A stretch of 64,000 nucleotides of DNA from Clostridiales bacterium (GCA_016342415.1 JAEIOD010000027.1:20029-84028), one strand, 5' to 3'. Positions 1 to 8,365 are shown, counted from the first letter of the stretch. Notes: generated from the letters alone by a model not told the origin. Made by a program: numbers and translations.

Positions 1-279
1 AGCAGTTTTTGATACTTTTGCATGAATCAAAATACCATTGGTTATATCGGGATCGTCTCCACTGTCCTTTTTAATAGCACAAGCAACAGACTCTTTCATT
101 TCAATCTCCAACACCTCTAAGTTCAGTAACCATCCTTTTGGTGTCATCAACTCTACTGAAGTCATGCGTTTACCTGACAGAAGCATATGAGTTGCAGCCT
201 TTGCTGCTGCAGCAGCACACGACCCAGTGGTATAACCGTATCTTAGTATTTTGCCATTTTTATAAATGTTTTCTATCAT
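1..279 (-). CDS. cbiD: Cobalt-precorrin-5B C1-methyltransferase CbiD, N-terminal part (cut by window edge)
   Basis: CbiD acts in anaerobic cobalamin synthesis, methylating C1 of cobalt-precorrin-5B in the cytoplasm. Only the first 93 codons lie in the window and the frame is open to base 1. The protein starts MIENIYKNGK and then shows the family N-terminal signature RYGYTTGSCAAAAAKAA. Further on it has DSGDDPDITNG, matching the family's D(A/S)GDDPDVT motif. The start ATG at 279-277 overlaps the cbiC stop codon in an ATGA arrangement, so the two genes are translationally coupled. It is the third gene of a nitrilase-cbiC-cbiD operon controlled by cobalamin riboswitches. Other cbi genes probably continue beyond the window. 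Confidence 0.95.
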   Translation of the reverse strand, partial: MIENIYKNGKILRYGYTTGSCAAAAAKAATHMLLSGKRMTSVELMTPKGWLLNLEVLEIEMKESVACAIKKDSGDDPDITNGILIHAKVSKTA

Positions 280-899
280 ATCATTTTTAATAGTGCGTTG
301 ATAATGGCTACTGCTACTGTACTGCCGCCCTTTCTACCATTGACTCTGATATAAGGTACACCCATCTCACTTAACAATTCTTTTGATTCATCAGCTCCTA
401 CAAAACCAACAGGCACACCTATAATCAATTCTGGTTTTGGATAACCGTTTTCAATCAATTCTTTTAATTTAAAAATAGCTGTTGGCGCATTACCAATTGC
501 AAATATTTTAATGGAAGGATCAAGAGATGCTTTTTTTATACCTGCCATAGATCTTGTGATGCTATCTTTTTCTGCCATTTCATACACATCATCATCATGT
601 ACAAAATTTAAGATTTTTACACCAAGAGATTCTAACTTCCGTCTTCTAACACCTGTCATAATCATCGAGGTATCTGCATAGATGTTTTTACCTTCTGATA
701 AAACACGTTTACCCACTTCAATGGCATCTTTAGATATTTCTGTGATGCTACCGTACTCAAAATCTGCTGTAGTATGGATAACACGTTTTATGATCATCAA
801 TTCTTCTTCTGAATAATGTTTTAATAACTCGTATCCTTCTTCACCAATAATTTCAAAACTTTTTTCTTCAATGCGTTTCGGATTCTTAATATATGACAT
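276..899 (-). CDS. cbiC: Cobalt-precorrin-8 methylmutase CbiC
   Basis: CbiC moves a methyl group from C11 to C12 of cobalt-precorrin-8, giving cobyrinate, in the anaerobic B12 pathway. The 207-residue protein has the usual family length. It opens MSYIKNPKRIEEKSFEII, and has the conserved catalytic-region histidine near residue 42 (RVIHTTADFEY) and the family C-terminal GVPVGFVGADESKELL segment. I chose the ATG at 899 rather than the longer upstream frame because GAGGGGAG lies at ideal spacing before it and homologues start MSYI. The gene overlaps the end of the nitrilase-family gene by 14 bases and the cbiD start by 4 bases, which indicates tight coupling within one riboswitch-controlled operon. 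Confidence 0.95.
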   Translation of the reverse strand: MSYIKNPKRIEEKSFEIIGEEGYELLKHYSEEELMIIKRVIHTTADFEYGSITEISKDAIEVGKRVLSEGKNIYADTSMIMTGVRRRKLESLGVKILNFVHDDDVYEMAEKDSITRSMAGIKKASLDPSIKIFAIGNAPTAIFKLKELIENGYPKPELIIGVPVGFVGADESKELLSEMGVPYIRVNGRKGGSTVAVAIINALLKMI

Positions 900-1674
900 G
901 GTTACTCCCCTCATACAATTCATAACGTCTTCTATTCAGATAATTGGTTTTACCAATCTTTCTTGCTTTTACTTGTTGTTTGTTTAAATCAACGACTCTT
1001 ATTGTTTCATCGTCACCAAAATAACTCATAATAATCTGTCCTTTTGGATTGATTGCCATCATTCCGCCAGTAAAAGTCATGCCTTTTAATGTCCCTGTTA
1101 AATTAACGGCGATAATATAAATACCATTATCATACGCCCTAGCAGGTAAGTATTTATGCCAGAGTGTTTTTCGTAAGCCGCATGGACTTGGTGATGCAAA
1201 TGGCATTACCAAACAGTCAGCACCTCTTAAAGCATACGTTTGAGCGATATCCGGTATATGACTTTCTATACATATACACGTTCCAAAATTCATTACTTCT
1301 GTATGAAAGACATTCAAATCATCTCCAGCATTAAAGAGCTTTTTTTCCCTAAGACCTAAATGAGTTTTATGATAAACCTGTATGGTATGGTGAATATAGA
1401 GATAACTGTTGTAATAACCATCAACCAGTTTTAATGCAGCGCCAACAAACAAATGAATATCATTCTTTTGACAATATGCTTTTAGTGATAACAATCGCTC
1501 ATCTTCTAGACCGATGGTGTTTAACTCAGATGGATCTGAAGTATATCCTGTTAAAGCGTTCTCTCCTAATGCAAAATGAGTGACCTCTTTTTTTGTTTCC
1601 ATGAAGTTGATTATTTTTTTGATATTCTTTGAAATATCAAATGAATTGTTAATTTGAATCAATCCTATTTTCAT
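886..1674 (-). CDS. Nitrilase-superfamily (carbon-nitrogen hydrolase) protein in the cobalamin operon
   Basis: This 262-residue protein belongs to the carbon-nitrogen hydrolase family, which cleaves or forms non-peptide C-N bonds of amides and nitriles. The catalytic Glu-Lys-Cys triad is visible: Glu38 in LGENALTGY, Lys103 in YHKTHLG, and Cys135 in GTCICIESHIPD. The start at 1674 is preceded by GGAG six bases upstream; a longer TTG-initiated frame exists but lacks a ribosome-binding site. It is the first gene after the cobalamin riboswitches and overlaps cbiC, so it is very likely B12-regulated. Its substrate cannot be read from the sequence. A role in amide chemistry of the corrin side chains or in salvage is only a suggestion from context. 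Confidence 0.85.
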   Translation of the reverse strand: MKIGLIQINNSFDISKNIKKIINFMETKKEVTHFALGENALTGYTSDPSELNTIGLEDERLLSLKAYCQKNDIHLFVGAALKLVDGYYNSYLYIHHTIQVYHKTHLGLREKKLFNAGDDLNVFHTEVMNFGTCICIESHIPDIAQTYALRGADCLVMPFASPSPCGLRKTLWHKYLPARAYDNGIYIIAVNLTGTLKGMTFTGGMMAINPKGQIIMSYFGDDETIRVVDLNKQQVKARKIGKTNYLNRRRYELYEGSNHVIY

Positions 1675-1762
1675 ATGTTTCTCCAAAATAAATGTTTTTG
1701 ATACCTTCTATAAAGTCGTATCAGTAGGTCACCACAGAGTTTCATAACAGAGTTTTTGGGCA

Positions 1763-1792
1763 ACAAAAAAACTGATCCAAAAAAGAATCAGC
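1763..1792 (-). terminator. Rho-independent terminator of the inner cobalamin riboswitch
   Basis: Read on the minus strand, GCTGATTC, a T-rich loop and GGATCAG form a seven-pair stem followed by seven T. It lies about 70 bases after the B12 box of the inner riboswitch and before the nitrilase gene, so it is the natural expression platform for transcription termination when cobalamin is bound. Confidence 0.8.
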
Positions 1793-1837
1793 ATTGATAT
1801 TATATCCAAAAAAAGTATATAGTTTACCTATGGCTTC

Positions 1838-2015
1838 ACACCGAAGCTGATTACATATTAAGGCAGGTTTCCTGGCTTTTAGATCATCTTACTCTCTAGT
1901 CTTCCCAAAGTATAAATACTTCAGTGACATTTAGATTTCATCCCTAAATACAGTAGCGGTGGCTGCTGAGGCATTGAACCTCATTCCCTATTACCCTTGA
2001 CGGCACCTTAATCGC
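1838..2015 (-). ncRNA. Cobalamin riboswitch (inner copy)
   Basis: On the minus strand the leader contains the B12 box GCCAGGAAACCTGCC (near 1863-1877), the core GCCACCGCTACTGTA, the GGGAAG segment and the 5' AAGGGTAATAGGGAAT region in the order expected for an adenosylcobalamin-type riboswitch. A closing helix pairs TAAGGTG (5') with the 3' CCTGCCTTA. It is followed by its own terminator and then the nitrilase-cbiC-cbiD operon, so it should repress the operon when cobalamin is plentiful. Confidence 0.93.
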
Positions 2016-2037
2016 ATATTTTTCAATTAACAAGTGA

Positions 2038-2066
2038 ATTATAGCATAGCTTCTACATATTAACAA
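2038..2066 (-). promoter_or_regulatory. Promoter of the inner cobalamin riboswitch unit
   Basis: Minus strand TTGTTA (2066-2061), a 17-base spacer and a perfect TATAAT (2043-2038). Transcription would begin just before the inner riboswitch, so this unit can be transcribed independently of the outer riboswitch. Confidence 0.65.
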
Positions 2067-2165
2067 TAAATATAATAATATTTGTAAATAAATATATTTT
2101 ATTATAAATTATGAAATTTTTAACAGTGTTTCTTTTTCTATTTTGCATTGACCTCTCAGCAAAGC

Positions 2166-2194
2166 AAAAAAACTAACCTCAAAAAAGGCTAGTT
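2166..2194 (-). terminator. Terminator of the outer cobalamin riboswitch
   Basis: Minus strand AACTAGCC, a six-T loop with GA, then GGTTAGTT followed by more T gives an eight-pair stem (one G-U). It sits about 50 bases after the outer riboswitch with no recognisable gene before it. Confidence 0.8.
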
Positions 2195-2243
2195 CTAGAC
2201 AACAAACATCCGTTTACACCCTCCGTGATTACGTCAATACACT

Positions 2244-2380
2244 GTTACCTTACTGATATCCTGACTCAACTTCATTCTAATCTCTGACCTTCCCGTTTGC
2301 ACAGTGGTGTTCCAGATTTCGTCATTTCTACAGTAGCGGGGGCTGTTAAGGGATCTAACCTTAATTCCCAGTAAAGTAAC
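2244..2380 (-). ncRNA. Cobalamin riboswitch (outer copy)
   Basis: On the minus strand, GTTACTTTACTG (2380-2369) pairs over twelve positions with CAGTAAGGTAAC (2255-2244) as the closing helix. Between them are the conserved CAGCCCCCGCTACTGTAG core, GACGAAATC, CCACTGT, GGGAAGGTC, and a diverged B12 box GAGTCAGGATATCAG. It has its own promoter and terminator and lies about 230 bases upstream of the inner riboswitch. The copies are clearly different in sequence, so this is not a recent duplication. Confidence 0.88.
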
Positions 2381-2396
2381 TATTTAGTTCTTTTTA

Positions 2397-2424
2397 ATCT
2401 TATCATATATGAATGCAAAGTCAA
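2397..2424 (-). promoter_or_regulatory. Promoter of the outer cobalamin riboswitch
   Basis: Minus strand TTGACT (2424-2419), a 16-base spacer and TAAGAT (2402-2397), placed about 20 bases before the outer riboswitch. It overlaps the space directly after the exporter gene that ends at 2437. Confidence 0.6.
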
Positions 2425-2436
2425 TATGAAAAAGTC

Positions 2437-2880
2437 TTACTTATTCATTCTCTTGAAGAGATACGTTTTTGGTTTTAATAATTTTCCAAATGTTGTTGAA
2501 ATAATAATAGCACTTGCAATCACTACAGCAACCATTAACGTCTCAAATCCGACACGTAATGCTTCATCATAATTATTTTCAATAATACTCAGCATGGCAA
2601 AATACAAACCATACCCTGGTACCAACGGAATGATACCCGGTACAACAAAAACGGTTGCTGGCATTTTTCTAGTTTTGGCAAATGTTTCAGCTAAGATGCC
2701 AACTACCAACGCTCCAATAAATGATGAAAAGAATATTGAAACACCTACCGATTGTAACAGTTGATGCATTAACCAACCCAGTCCACCTGCATAACCTGCA
2801 TACAAGATCTGTTTTCTAGGTATATTGAACAGAACTGCAAAACCAATTGTTGCGAAAAAAGCATAGATAAAATCTAACAT
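2437..2880 (-). CDS. ThrE-type threonine/serine exporter, small membrane subunit (YjjB-like)
   Basis: This 147-residue integral membrane protein corresponds to the C-terminal half of the ThrE threonine/serine exporter, which in many bacteria is a separate YjjB-type protein (DUF3815). Four or five hydrophobic helices are evident, with the family segment VVPGIIPLVPGYGLYFAML in the middle and a basic C-terminus KTYLFKRMNK. The start ATG shares one base with the stop of the upstream partner (TAATG) and has GGGAGTG as ribosome-binding site. The adjacent gene supplies the other half, so together they should form one exporter. The substrate is inferred from the family; related pairs export succinate or amino acids. 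Confidence 0.85.
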   Translation of the reverse strand: MLDFIYAFFATIGFAVLFNIPRKQILYAGYAGGLGWLMHQLLQSVGVSIFFSSFIGALVVGILAETFAKTRKMPATVFVVPGIIPLVPGYGLYFAMLSIIENNYDEALRVGFETLMVAVVIASAIIISTTFGKLLKPKTYLFKRMNK

Positions 2881-3659
2881 TATACACTCCCTGTCATTAA
2901 TACTTTTAAGTGTAATATTACACCAACACCCAAAGCAATGGCTACCGCTACAAGTACAGCCTCTGTTAATTTAGAAACTCCTGATACAAAATCTCCAGAA
3001 ATAGAATCTCTAAAAGCATTGGTAATAGCAACACCAGGTACCAGTGGCATTAACGAACCAATTACAATATTTGAAAGTGATAAGTTCGGATCAATTGAAG
3101 AAAATAGACCGATTAATATAAATGCAACCAATGTGTTTACCATACCACCGATTGCATTTCTAACAAACGCTCCTGCATGTTTTGAAAGTCTATTTACGAC
3201 TGTAACCACAACTAAAGATGTGATAAAAGCAATGATTGCTTCTAAAAAACTGCCTTTAAATGCAAGTGTGAAAAATCCGCCTGCAACACCACCAAAAGTA
3301 CTCACAATCCAGGGTTTGAAATGTGGCGTTTGTTTGATTTCCTGTAACTCAAGAAAGGCATCATCAGCACACATATCTGAATCAACGAACTTTCTTGAAA
3401 AACTGTTTATTTTGGCTATGATTTCTAAATCAATTGTCATCGATTTTGTTCGTATCACATAAGGATAATAATCATCGTTGTATTGACAAGAAAGAAAGAT
3501 TCCTGTTGGGATAGTAAAGTTTTCTACTACGAGTCCTCTACTACAACATATTCTTTGAATGGTATCTTCTACTCTAGAGGTTTCAGCACCATTTTCCAAC
3601 ATGATGCGCCCTGCTAAAATAGCGACTTCTAGAGTTTTTTTTATAATCTGTTTTTCCAT
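2880..3659 (-). CDS. ThrE-type threonine/serine exporter, large subunit (YjjP-like)
   Basis: This 259-residue protein is the N-terminal ThrE domain (DUF1212/YjjP type). The cytoplasmic start LAGRIMLENGAETSRVEDT is the family hallmark, followed after about residue 115 by several membrane helices, one containing GSLMPLVPGVAITNAFRDSI, also typical. It is followed with a one-base overlap by the YjjB-like gene, so the pair reconstitutes a full ThrE-like exporter. Start chosen at the first ATG, where the reading frame begins MEKQIIKKTLE. The most likely role is efflux of small amino acids or dicarboxylates across the cytoplasmic membrane. Confidence 0.88.
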   Translation of the reverse strand: MEKQIIKKTLEVAILAGRIMLENGAETSRVEDTIQRICCSRGLVVENFTIPTGIFLSCQYNDDYYPYVIRTKSMTIDLEIIAKINSFSRKFVDSDMCADDAFLELQEIKQTPHFKPWIVSTFGGVAGGFFTLAFKGSFLEAIIAFITSLVVVTVVNRLSKHAGAFVRNAIGGMVNTLVAFILIGLFSSIDPNLSLSNIVIGSLMPLVPGVAITNAFRDSISGDFVSGVSKLTEAVLVAVAIALGVGVILHLKVLMTGSV

Positions 3660-3711
3660 TGTTCACCTCTATGACTAGTTTATAGCATGACGTGAAAAAA
3701 AGAAAGTAAAA

Positions 3712-4710
3712 TTACTTTCTTTCCACCGTATAACCTTTATTTTCTAAGTATTTCATCACACTGTCATCACCTAAATAATGAGCCAAACCAACCACTACAA
3801 AATAAGTTTTATCCGTTTGTAAATAAGCCTCTATTTTCTCTGCCATTCCAACATTTCTATCGATTAAAATGGCTTCTTCCACTTCATCATCCGAAGTCAT
3901 TTCATTATCCGTATTAAACAAATAGTCTGTCATCAGTTGTTCATCACCTGTTAAGTAGATATCATAAAGTTCTCTAAAATCTTCTATTGTTTCTTCTGTC
4001 GTACCTAGTGATGATAAGAATATTGATTCCTGTTGCTCATCCGTAAAACTGTTCATCATATCTATCTGGAATGACATGCCTTCTAGTTCTACAACGTCTT
4101 TATCCGTTTTCTTAGCTTTATCCAAGAAATACATATCCACACCTTCAGTACCCGAATACTCTGATTTCAACAGTTGCATAGACATTAAGTTTGAACCAAC
4201 TACCCAGACTCTAAACTTCTCAAATAATTTAGGTTTTAAATTGATTTCCGTACAAATCATTTCAAACTTCTGAATACCATCATCACTTAAATGATTATAA
4301 ACCGTATCATCACCTTCATACATCAAAGACGGTGCAAGAGCTTGAATGGCTTTAATATCAGACACATCAGCCTCTACTCCTAATATGTCTGAAGCTTCAA
4401 ATGCTTTTTCTACTGTTTCATGAAATGGGTATAATGACTCATCAGCCATATGTATAGAACCAAATAAATAAACAGTGGCATCTTCATTTTTGACTTCCCA
4501 AAGGAAGCCTTTGTTATCACCATATACGATTGCTTCTTCAACAACTTCAGTGGTTTCACCTGAAGTGTTTTCCTCATTTACAGCCTGTTCATTCTTTGAG
4601 TTCTCATTTAGAACAGCCTCGTTTGCATTTTGATTCACATCGTTTGAACATCCAATTACAGACATTAAAACAATAAGTATCATGCTTATTATTAATATTC
4701 TTTTTTTCAT
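3712..4710 (-). CDS. TraB/GumN-family lipoprotein
   Basis: The 332-residue product starts with a lipoprotein signal peptide ending in VIGC (Cys21), so it should be anchored outside the membrane. A low-complexity Asn/Glu linker (about residues 22-65) precedes the TraB/GumN domain. That domain has the two GxxH motifs, GSIHMAD near residue 87 and GLAHYLGDD near the C-terminus, together with GVEADVSD. The family (COG3735) is thought to be a metal-dependent peptidase relative of the Tiki proteins; activity in this member is not established. A good AGGAG site precedes the ATG. It appears to be a single gene, divergent from the next gene. Confidence 0.85.
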   Translation of the reverse strand: MKKRILIISMILIVLMSVIGCSNDVNQNANEAVLNENSKNEQAVNEENTSGETTEVVEEAIVYGDNKGFLWEVKNEDATVYLFGSIHMADESLYPFHETVEKAFEASDILGVEADVSDIKAIQALAPSLMYEGDDTVYNHLSDDGIQKFEMICTEINLKPKLFEKFRVWVVGSNLMSMQLLKSEYSGTEGVDMYFLDKAKKTDKDVVELEGMSFQIDMMNSFTDEQQESIFLSSLGTTEETIEDFRELYDIYLTGDEQLMTDYLFNTDNEMTSDDEVEEAILIDRNVGMAEKIEAYLQTDKTYFVVVGLAHYLGDDSVMKYLENKGYTVERK

Positions 4711-4865
4711 AGTCTCCTACCTTTCCTAAACAGGATAACAAGTTCATTCACTTAGTTCAAATTCTATGCCTTAAGTTAATGAAATATAAATATGTTTTAC
4801 ATTTTATTTATAATTATATTTTTTTATTTCGGGTAAAAGTGTAAAAAGAGAACTAGGAGTTTATT

Positions 4866-5846
4866 ATGAAAAGAAACAGAACTATAGATATTTTCAGAGG
4901 CATTATCATGATCATAATGGCATTAGATCATGCATCATTTTTCGTTATCAATACACACTTTTATGAAGGCTTCGATTTCTTCACACCATATCCTGATCAT
5001 TTAGCATTTTTTACAAGGTGGATAACACACCTATGTGCACCAGGATTCTTCTTTACACTTGGATATGGCGCTTATAAGAACTACCTTAAATCAACTCATC
5101 AAAAATATAAAATGATTGTAAGAAGTTTTTTCTTACTCTTTCTTCAACTCACATTAATTAATTATATCTGGCAGAATGAATTGAGATTCTTTGGTGTTAT
5201 TACTGCCCTATCAATAAGTTTATTGTTGTTGACACTTATAATGCCACTCCTTAAAAAGTTTGGTCTTCTACTCGGTATTTCGATGATACTAATTTCTCAA
5301 TATGCGATTCAATCCCCATTATTTTTAGAGTCAGAACACTTACTGACAAGACTGTTTTTGGTACCGGGAGTCTATCAAGAGAATTTCATTTTGTATGCTG
5401 TCTTACCATGGTTTGGTTTAGCCTGCATCGGAGCATATTTCTCAAGCAAACCATCTATTCCATATCTAAAACTCAGTAGTTTATCAGCACTCATATTTAT
5501 CTGTGTTCAATTTACAGTCTTGAAAAAACCATTAACAATTATAGAAGGATTATCCATCATAAAATATCCTCCAAGTATAGCATTTTTAACGATAACCATG
5601 TCTATTAATTTTCTGTTGATGTACTTGATTGAGCAGGTTAAAGACCTCAGATTAATGAAATTTATCATGACATATGGTAAATCACCACTACTCTTTTATA
5701 TCTTACATCTTTACTTATATGCGGGTATCGGACGATTCCATAGTAGTCAGAGTTATATGTACCTCTACATTTCTTGGTTTGTTGGTATTCTAATACTGTA
5801 TTATCCATGTCATTTCGGTTATAATATCAAGAAGAAATATTTATGA
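4866..5846 (+). CDS. DUF1624/heparan-alpha-glucosaminide N-acetyltransferase-like membrane protein
   Basis: This 326-residue protein has about nine to ten hydrophobic helices and begins RNRTIDIFRGIIMIIMALDH, the signature of the COG3503/DUF1624 membrane acyltransferase-like family. HLCAPGFFFTLGYGAY near residue 57 and GKSPLLFYILHLYLY near the C-terminus are also typical. Relatives are compared with the lysosomal heparan-alpha-glucosaminide N-acetyltransferase, but the bacterial substrate is generally unknown. AGGAG lies eight bases before the ATG. It is followed by the operator and promoter of the amylase gene, so it is probably a separate transcription unit. Confidence 0.8.
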   Translation: MKRNRTIDIFRGIIMIIMALDHASFFVINTHFYEGFDFFTPYPDHLAFFTRWITHLCAPGFFFTLGYGAYKNYLKSTHQKYKMIVRSFFLLFLQLTLINYIWQNELRFFGVITALSISLLLLTLIMPLLKKFGLLLGISMILISQYAIQSPLFLESEHLLTRLFLVPGVYQENFILYAVLPWFGLACIGAYFSSKPSIPYLKLSSLSALIFICVQFTVLKKPLTIIEGLSIIKYPPSIAFLTITMSINFLLMYLIEQVKDLRLMKFIMTYGKSPLLFYILHLYLYAGIGRFHSSQSYMYLYISWFVGILILYYPCHFGYNIKKKYL

Positions 5847-5883
5847 TGCAACCGTTTGCAGGATGTCTTAATTATAGTATAAT
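5847..5883 (+). promoter_or_regulatory. MalR-like LacI-family operator and promoter of the amylase-esterase operon
   Basis: The dyad TGCAACCGTTTGCA (5847-5860) is identical to the one just downstream of the promoter of the LacI-family gene at 11642-12628 (there at 12683-12696). At the amylase it overlaps a possible -35 (TTTGCA, 5855-5860), followed after 17 bases by TATAAT (5878-5883). The transcript start would fall only a few bases before the AGGAGG site, so the 5' leader is very short. Binding here should block polymerase. Confidence 0.75.
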
Positions 5884-5903
5884 TACTCTAGGAGGATTGT
5901 TAA

Positions 5904-7385
5904 ATGAAGAAATTATTTCTTTTATTGACATCACTTACTTTGCTAACCTCGTGTGGTATGGGAAATAATGTGACAATCAATAATCAAACCAATACACAAC
6001 CGAACAACGAAAGTACAATAACCGATACTTCAGATGAAACAAAGTCATTATATGAATATGATGTCGCTGTTGATCGATCTAATTTTTCAAATGATGATTT
6101 AATATATTTTATCATGATTGACCGCTTCTCGGATGGAGACACATCTAATAATAACTTTGAAGACTACAGTGATGACAAAAGCGAACTTAAATCCTACTTA
6201 GGTGGCGATTTACGAGGTGTTATCAATCAACTCGATTATATCAAAGCTCAAGGTGCAACCGCGATATGGTTAACGCCTGTTGTAAAAAATGAACCTTATG
6301 GTTATCACGGCTACTGGACTTCGGACTTTGAATCTGTCGATCCACATTTTGGTGATTTAGATACACTAAAAGAATTGGTAGAAACCGCACACGAAAAAGA
6401 CATCAAAGTAATTCTCGACTATATTGTCAATCACACGGGTTATCAACATGAATGGTTAAACGATCCAGATAAACAAGATTGGTTTCATAACAATGGAACC
6501 ATCACTGACTTTAAAAATGATGACCAAGTTCTCAATTATAATTTAGCGGGACTGCCAGATTTAAATACAGAGAATCCTGAAGTAAAAGACTATTTTTATA
6601 ACAATGTTTTATGGTGGATTAAAGAAACAGGTGTGGACGGCTTAAGACTCGATACAGTTCGTCATGTTCCTAATGAGTTTTGGAATGAGTTTGCCTATAT
6701 CATCAAACAAGAATATCCTGACTTTTTCTTATTGGGTGAAGTTTTTGTATCCAGTCCTAGTTTTTTAGCCTCTTACAATGAAGTTGGTTTTGATAGTATC
6801 ACCAACTATTCTATGTACGATGGCATTTTAGAAACCTTTAGGATCTATGGCGATGCCAATAAATTAAAAATAGCAATCAATAATGATTCAAAGTTTAGTA
6901 ATCGTGAGTTGAACGGCATCTTTTTAGACAACCATGATGTCTCACGTTTAATCAGCCGTACGTCAAAACATGGTAAAGCCTATTTGAAACAAGGATTAAC
7001 CTTCTTGATGACTTACCCTTCTATACCTATCATATATTATGGGACTGAAATTGGTCTGGAAGGGAAACATGATCCTGAGAATAGACAAATGATGAACTTT
7101 GAAGCAGCCGCTCATAATGATATCTATGACCATTATCAAATGCTTGTGACGCTTAGAGAGGAAATTAAAGATTATGATTCTGTAGAAATATTGGAAGCCA
7201 CTTCAGATTATATCGTTATAAATTATACAGATGGTGATAAAAATATGATTGTTGCTTTTAACGTTTCATTATTTGACAAAACTATTGTAATTGTAGGCTC
7301 TTATATAGATTACATCACTCAGGAAATGATTTCAGGTGAAGTTGTACTCAAATCACTTGAATCACTTATACTTTTGGAGGAATAA
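5904..7385 (+). CDS. Extracellular alpha-amylase-family (GH13) lipoprotein
   Basis: This 493-residue glycoside hydrolase family 13 enzyme has a lipoprotein signal with LTSC (Cys17), so it is expected on the outer face of the membrane, attacking alpha-1,4-glucans. The catalytic residues are Asp250 (DGLRLD), Glu279 (LLGEV) and Asp345 (LDNHD). The calcium/substrate regions YHGYWTSDFESVDPHFG and LDYIVNHTGY are also present. A Ser/Asn/Thr-rich linker (about residues 20-48) joins anchor and barrel. AGGAGGATTGTTAA precedes the ATG. The stop codon lies two bases before the esterase start, with which it forms an operon. A LacI-family operator overlaps the promoter, so the gene is probably induced by maltodextrins. 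Confidence 0.92.
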   Translation: MKKLFLLLTSLTLLTSCGMGNNVTINNQTNTQPNNESTITDTSDETKSLYEYDVAVDRSNFSNDDLIYFIMIDRFSDGDTSNNNFEDYSDDKSELKSYLGGDLRGVINQLDYIKAQGATAIWLTPVVKNEPYGYHGYWTSDFESVDPHFGDLDTLKELVETAHEKDIKVILDYIVNHTGYQHEWLNDPDKQDWFHNNGTITDFKNDDQVLNYNLAGLPDLNTENPEVKDYFYNNVLWWIKETGVDGLRLDTVRHVPNEFWNEFAYIIKQEYPDFFLLGEVFVSSPSFLASYNEVGFDSITNYSMYDGILETFRIYGDANKLKIAINNDSKFSNRELNGIFLDNHDVSRLISRTSKHGKAYLKQGLTFLMTYPSIPIIYYGTEIGLEGKHDPENRQMMNFEAAAHNDIYDHYQMLVTLREEIKDYDSVEILEATSDYIVINYTDGDKNMIVAFNVSLFDKTIVIVGSYIDYITQEMISGEVVLKSLESLILLEE

Positions 7386-7386
7386 T

Positions 7387-8208
7387 ATGCATCAGATTAT
7401 TAAAGACCAAGTTACAATACCCTATTTAGGACTCGAAAGAACCATCAGAATCTATTTGCCACCCAACTATGAAGAAAACAAGTCATTCCCAGTTATTTAT
7501 ATGCATGATGCACAAAATTTATTCGATATAGAAACCTCATCATACGGTGCTATATGGGATGTTCATACACATCTAAATGATTATTATAATCAGACGGGCC
7601 AAGGTATTATTGTTGTTGGTATTGACAATTATGAAGGCGGTTTCAATCGATTAGATGAATATTCTCCATGGATTAATACAGAAATTAAAAACAATGCCCT
7701 TTTAGCTGATATCAAGGAAGATGTAGGAGGATTGGGGCGAGATTACATTGATTTTATTGTTAATGAATTAAAACCAATGATAGATATCAAATACAAGACG
7801 CTGTCTGACCGTGAACACACGGCTATGATTGGCAGTTCCATGGGTGGATTGATTTCACTTTATGCTGCAACCGATTATCCAGAGATATTTTCGAAGATAG
7901 GTGCTTTTTCTACTGCTGTATGGTTTGCTGAAGAAGAATTATTATACACTATCAATAAATTGGATACTAGTTTTCCGATAAAATGGTATCTGGATATTGG
8001 TACAAATGAAACCAGTAATGACGAGTATTCTGAGTTTAATCAACTCTATCTATCAGGATCAAAATCTGTTTATCAAACATTAAAGAAAAAAGTGAGTGAA
8101 CCTTATCTAAAATTCATTATTGAGGATGGCGGCATTCACAATGAAAGAGATTGGTCTAGAAGATTTCCTGAGGCAATTAGATTTCTATTTGAAACACCAC
8201 AAAATTAA
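7387..8208 (+). CDS. Esterase D-family alpha/beta hydrolase
   Basis: This 273-residue protein is a putative esterase of the esterase D/PF00756 type. The nucleophile is Ser151 in GSSMGG; His251 in DGGIHNERDW is the likely catalytic histidine, and YMHDAQNLFD near residue 38 is typical of the family. It has no signal peptide and should be cytoplasmic. I chose the ATG at 7387, directly after the amylase stop and with GGAGG seven bases before it, because the family begins just ahead of the strand VTIPYLGLERTIRIYLPPNY. Being coupled to a starch-degrading enzyme, it may remove acyl groups from sugars, but the substrate is unknown. Confidence 0.87.
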   Translation: MHQIIKDQVTIPYLGLERTIRIYLPPNYEENKSFPVIYMHDAQNLFDIETSSYGAIWDVHTHLNDYYNQTGQGIIVVGIDNYEGGFNRLDEYSPWINTEIKNNALLADIKEDVGGLGRDYIDFIVNELKPMIDIKYKTLSDREHTAMIGSSMGGLISLYAATDYPEIFSKIGAFSTAVWFAEEELLYTINKLDTSFPIKWYLDIGTNETSNDEYSEFNQLYLSGSKSVYQTLKKKVSEPYLKFIIEDGGIHNERDWSRRFPEAIRFLFETPQN

Positions 8209-8262
8209 TAACGGGTTTACTTCAGAAGTTGTTTTTAATAAATAGCGCAGTGAATCACAAGT

Positions 8263-8293
8263 AAAAACGCATATACTGTATATGCGTTTTTTA
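8263..8293 (+). terminator. Terminator of the amylase-esterase operon
   Basis: AAAAACGCATATAC and its complement form a near-perfect palindrome ending in GCGTTTTTT, 55 bases after the esterase stop. It could also work in the opposite direction. Confidence 0.85.
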
Positions 8294-8365
8294 TTACCAT
8301 TCAATATTTTATATTGAACACATATTTGGTTTTTTAGGTAAGACTCTGTTAAAATTCAGTATTAT

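Noticed and set aside
2938..3462. Long plus-strand frame opposite the YjjP-like gene
   Set aside because: Antisense shadow; the minus-strand protein has clear family motifs and a ribosome-binding site.
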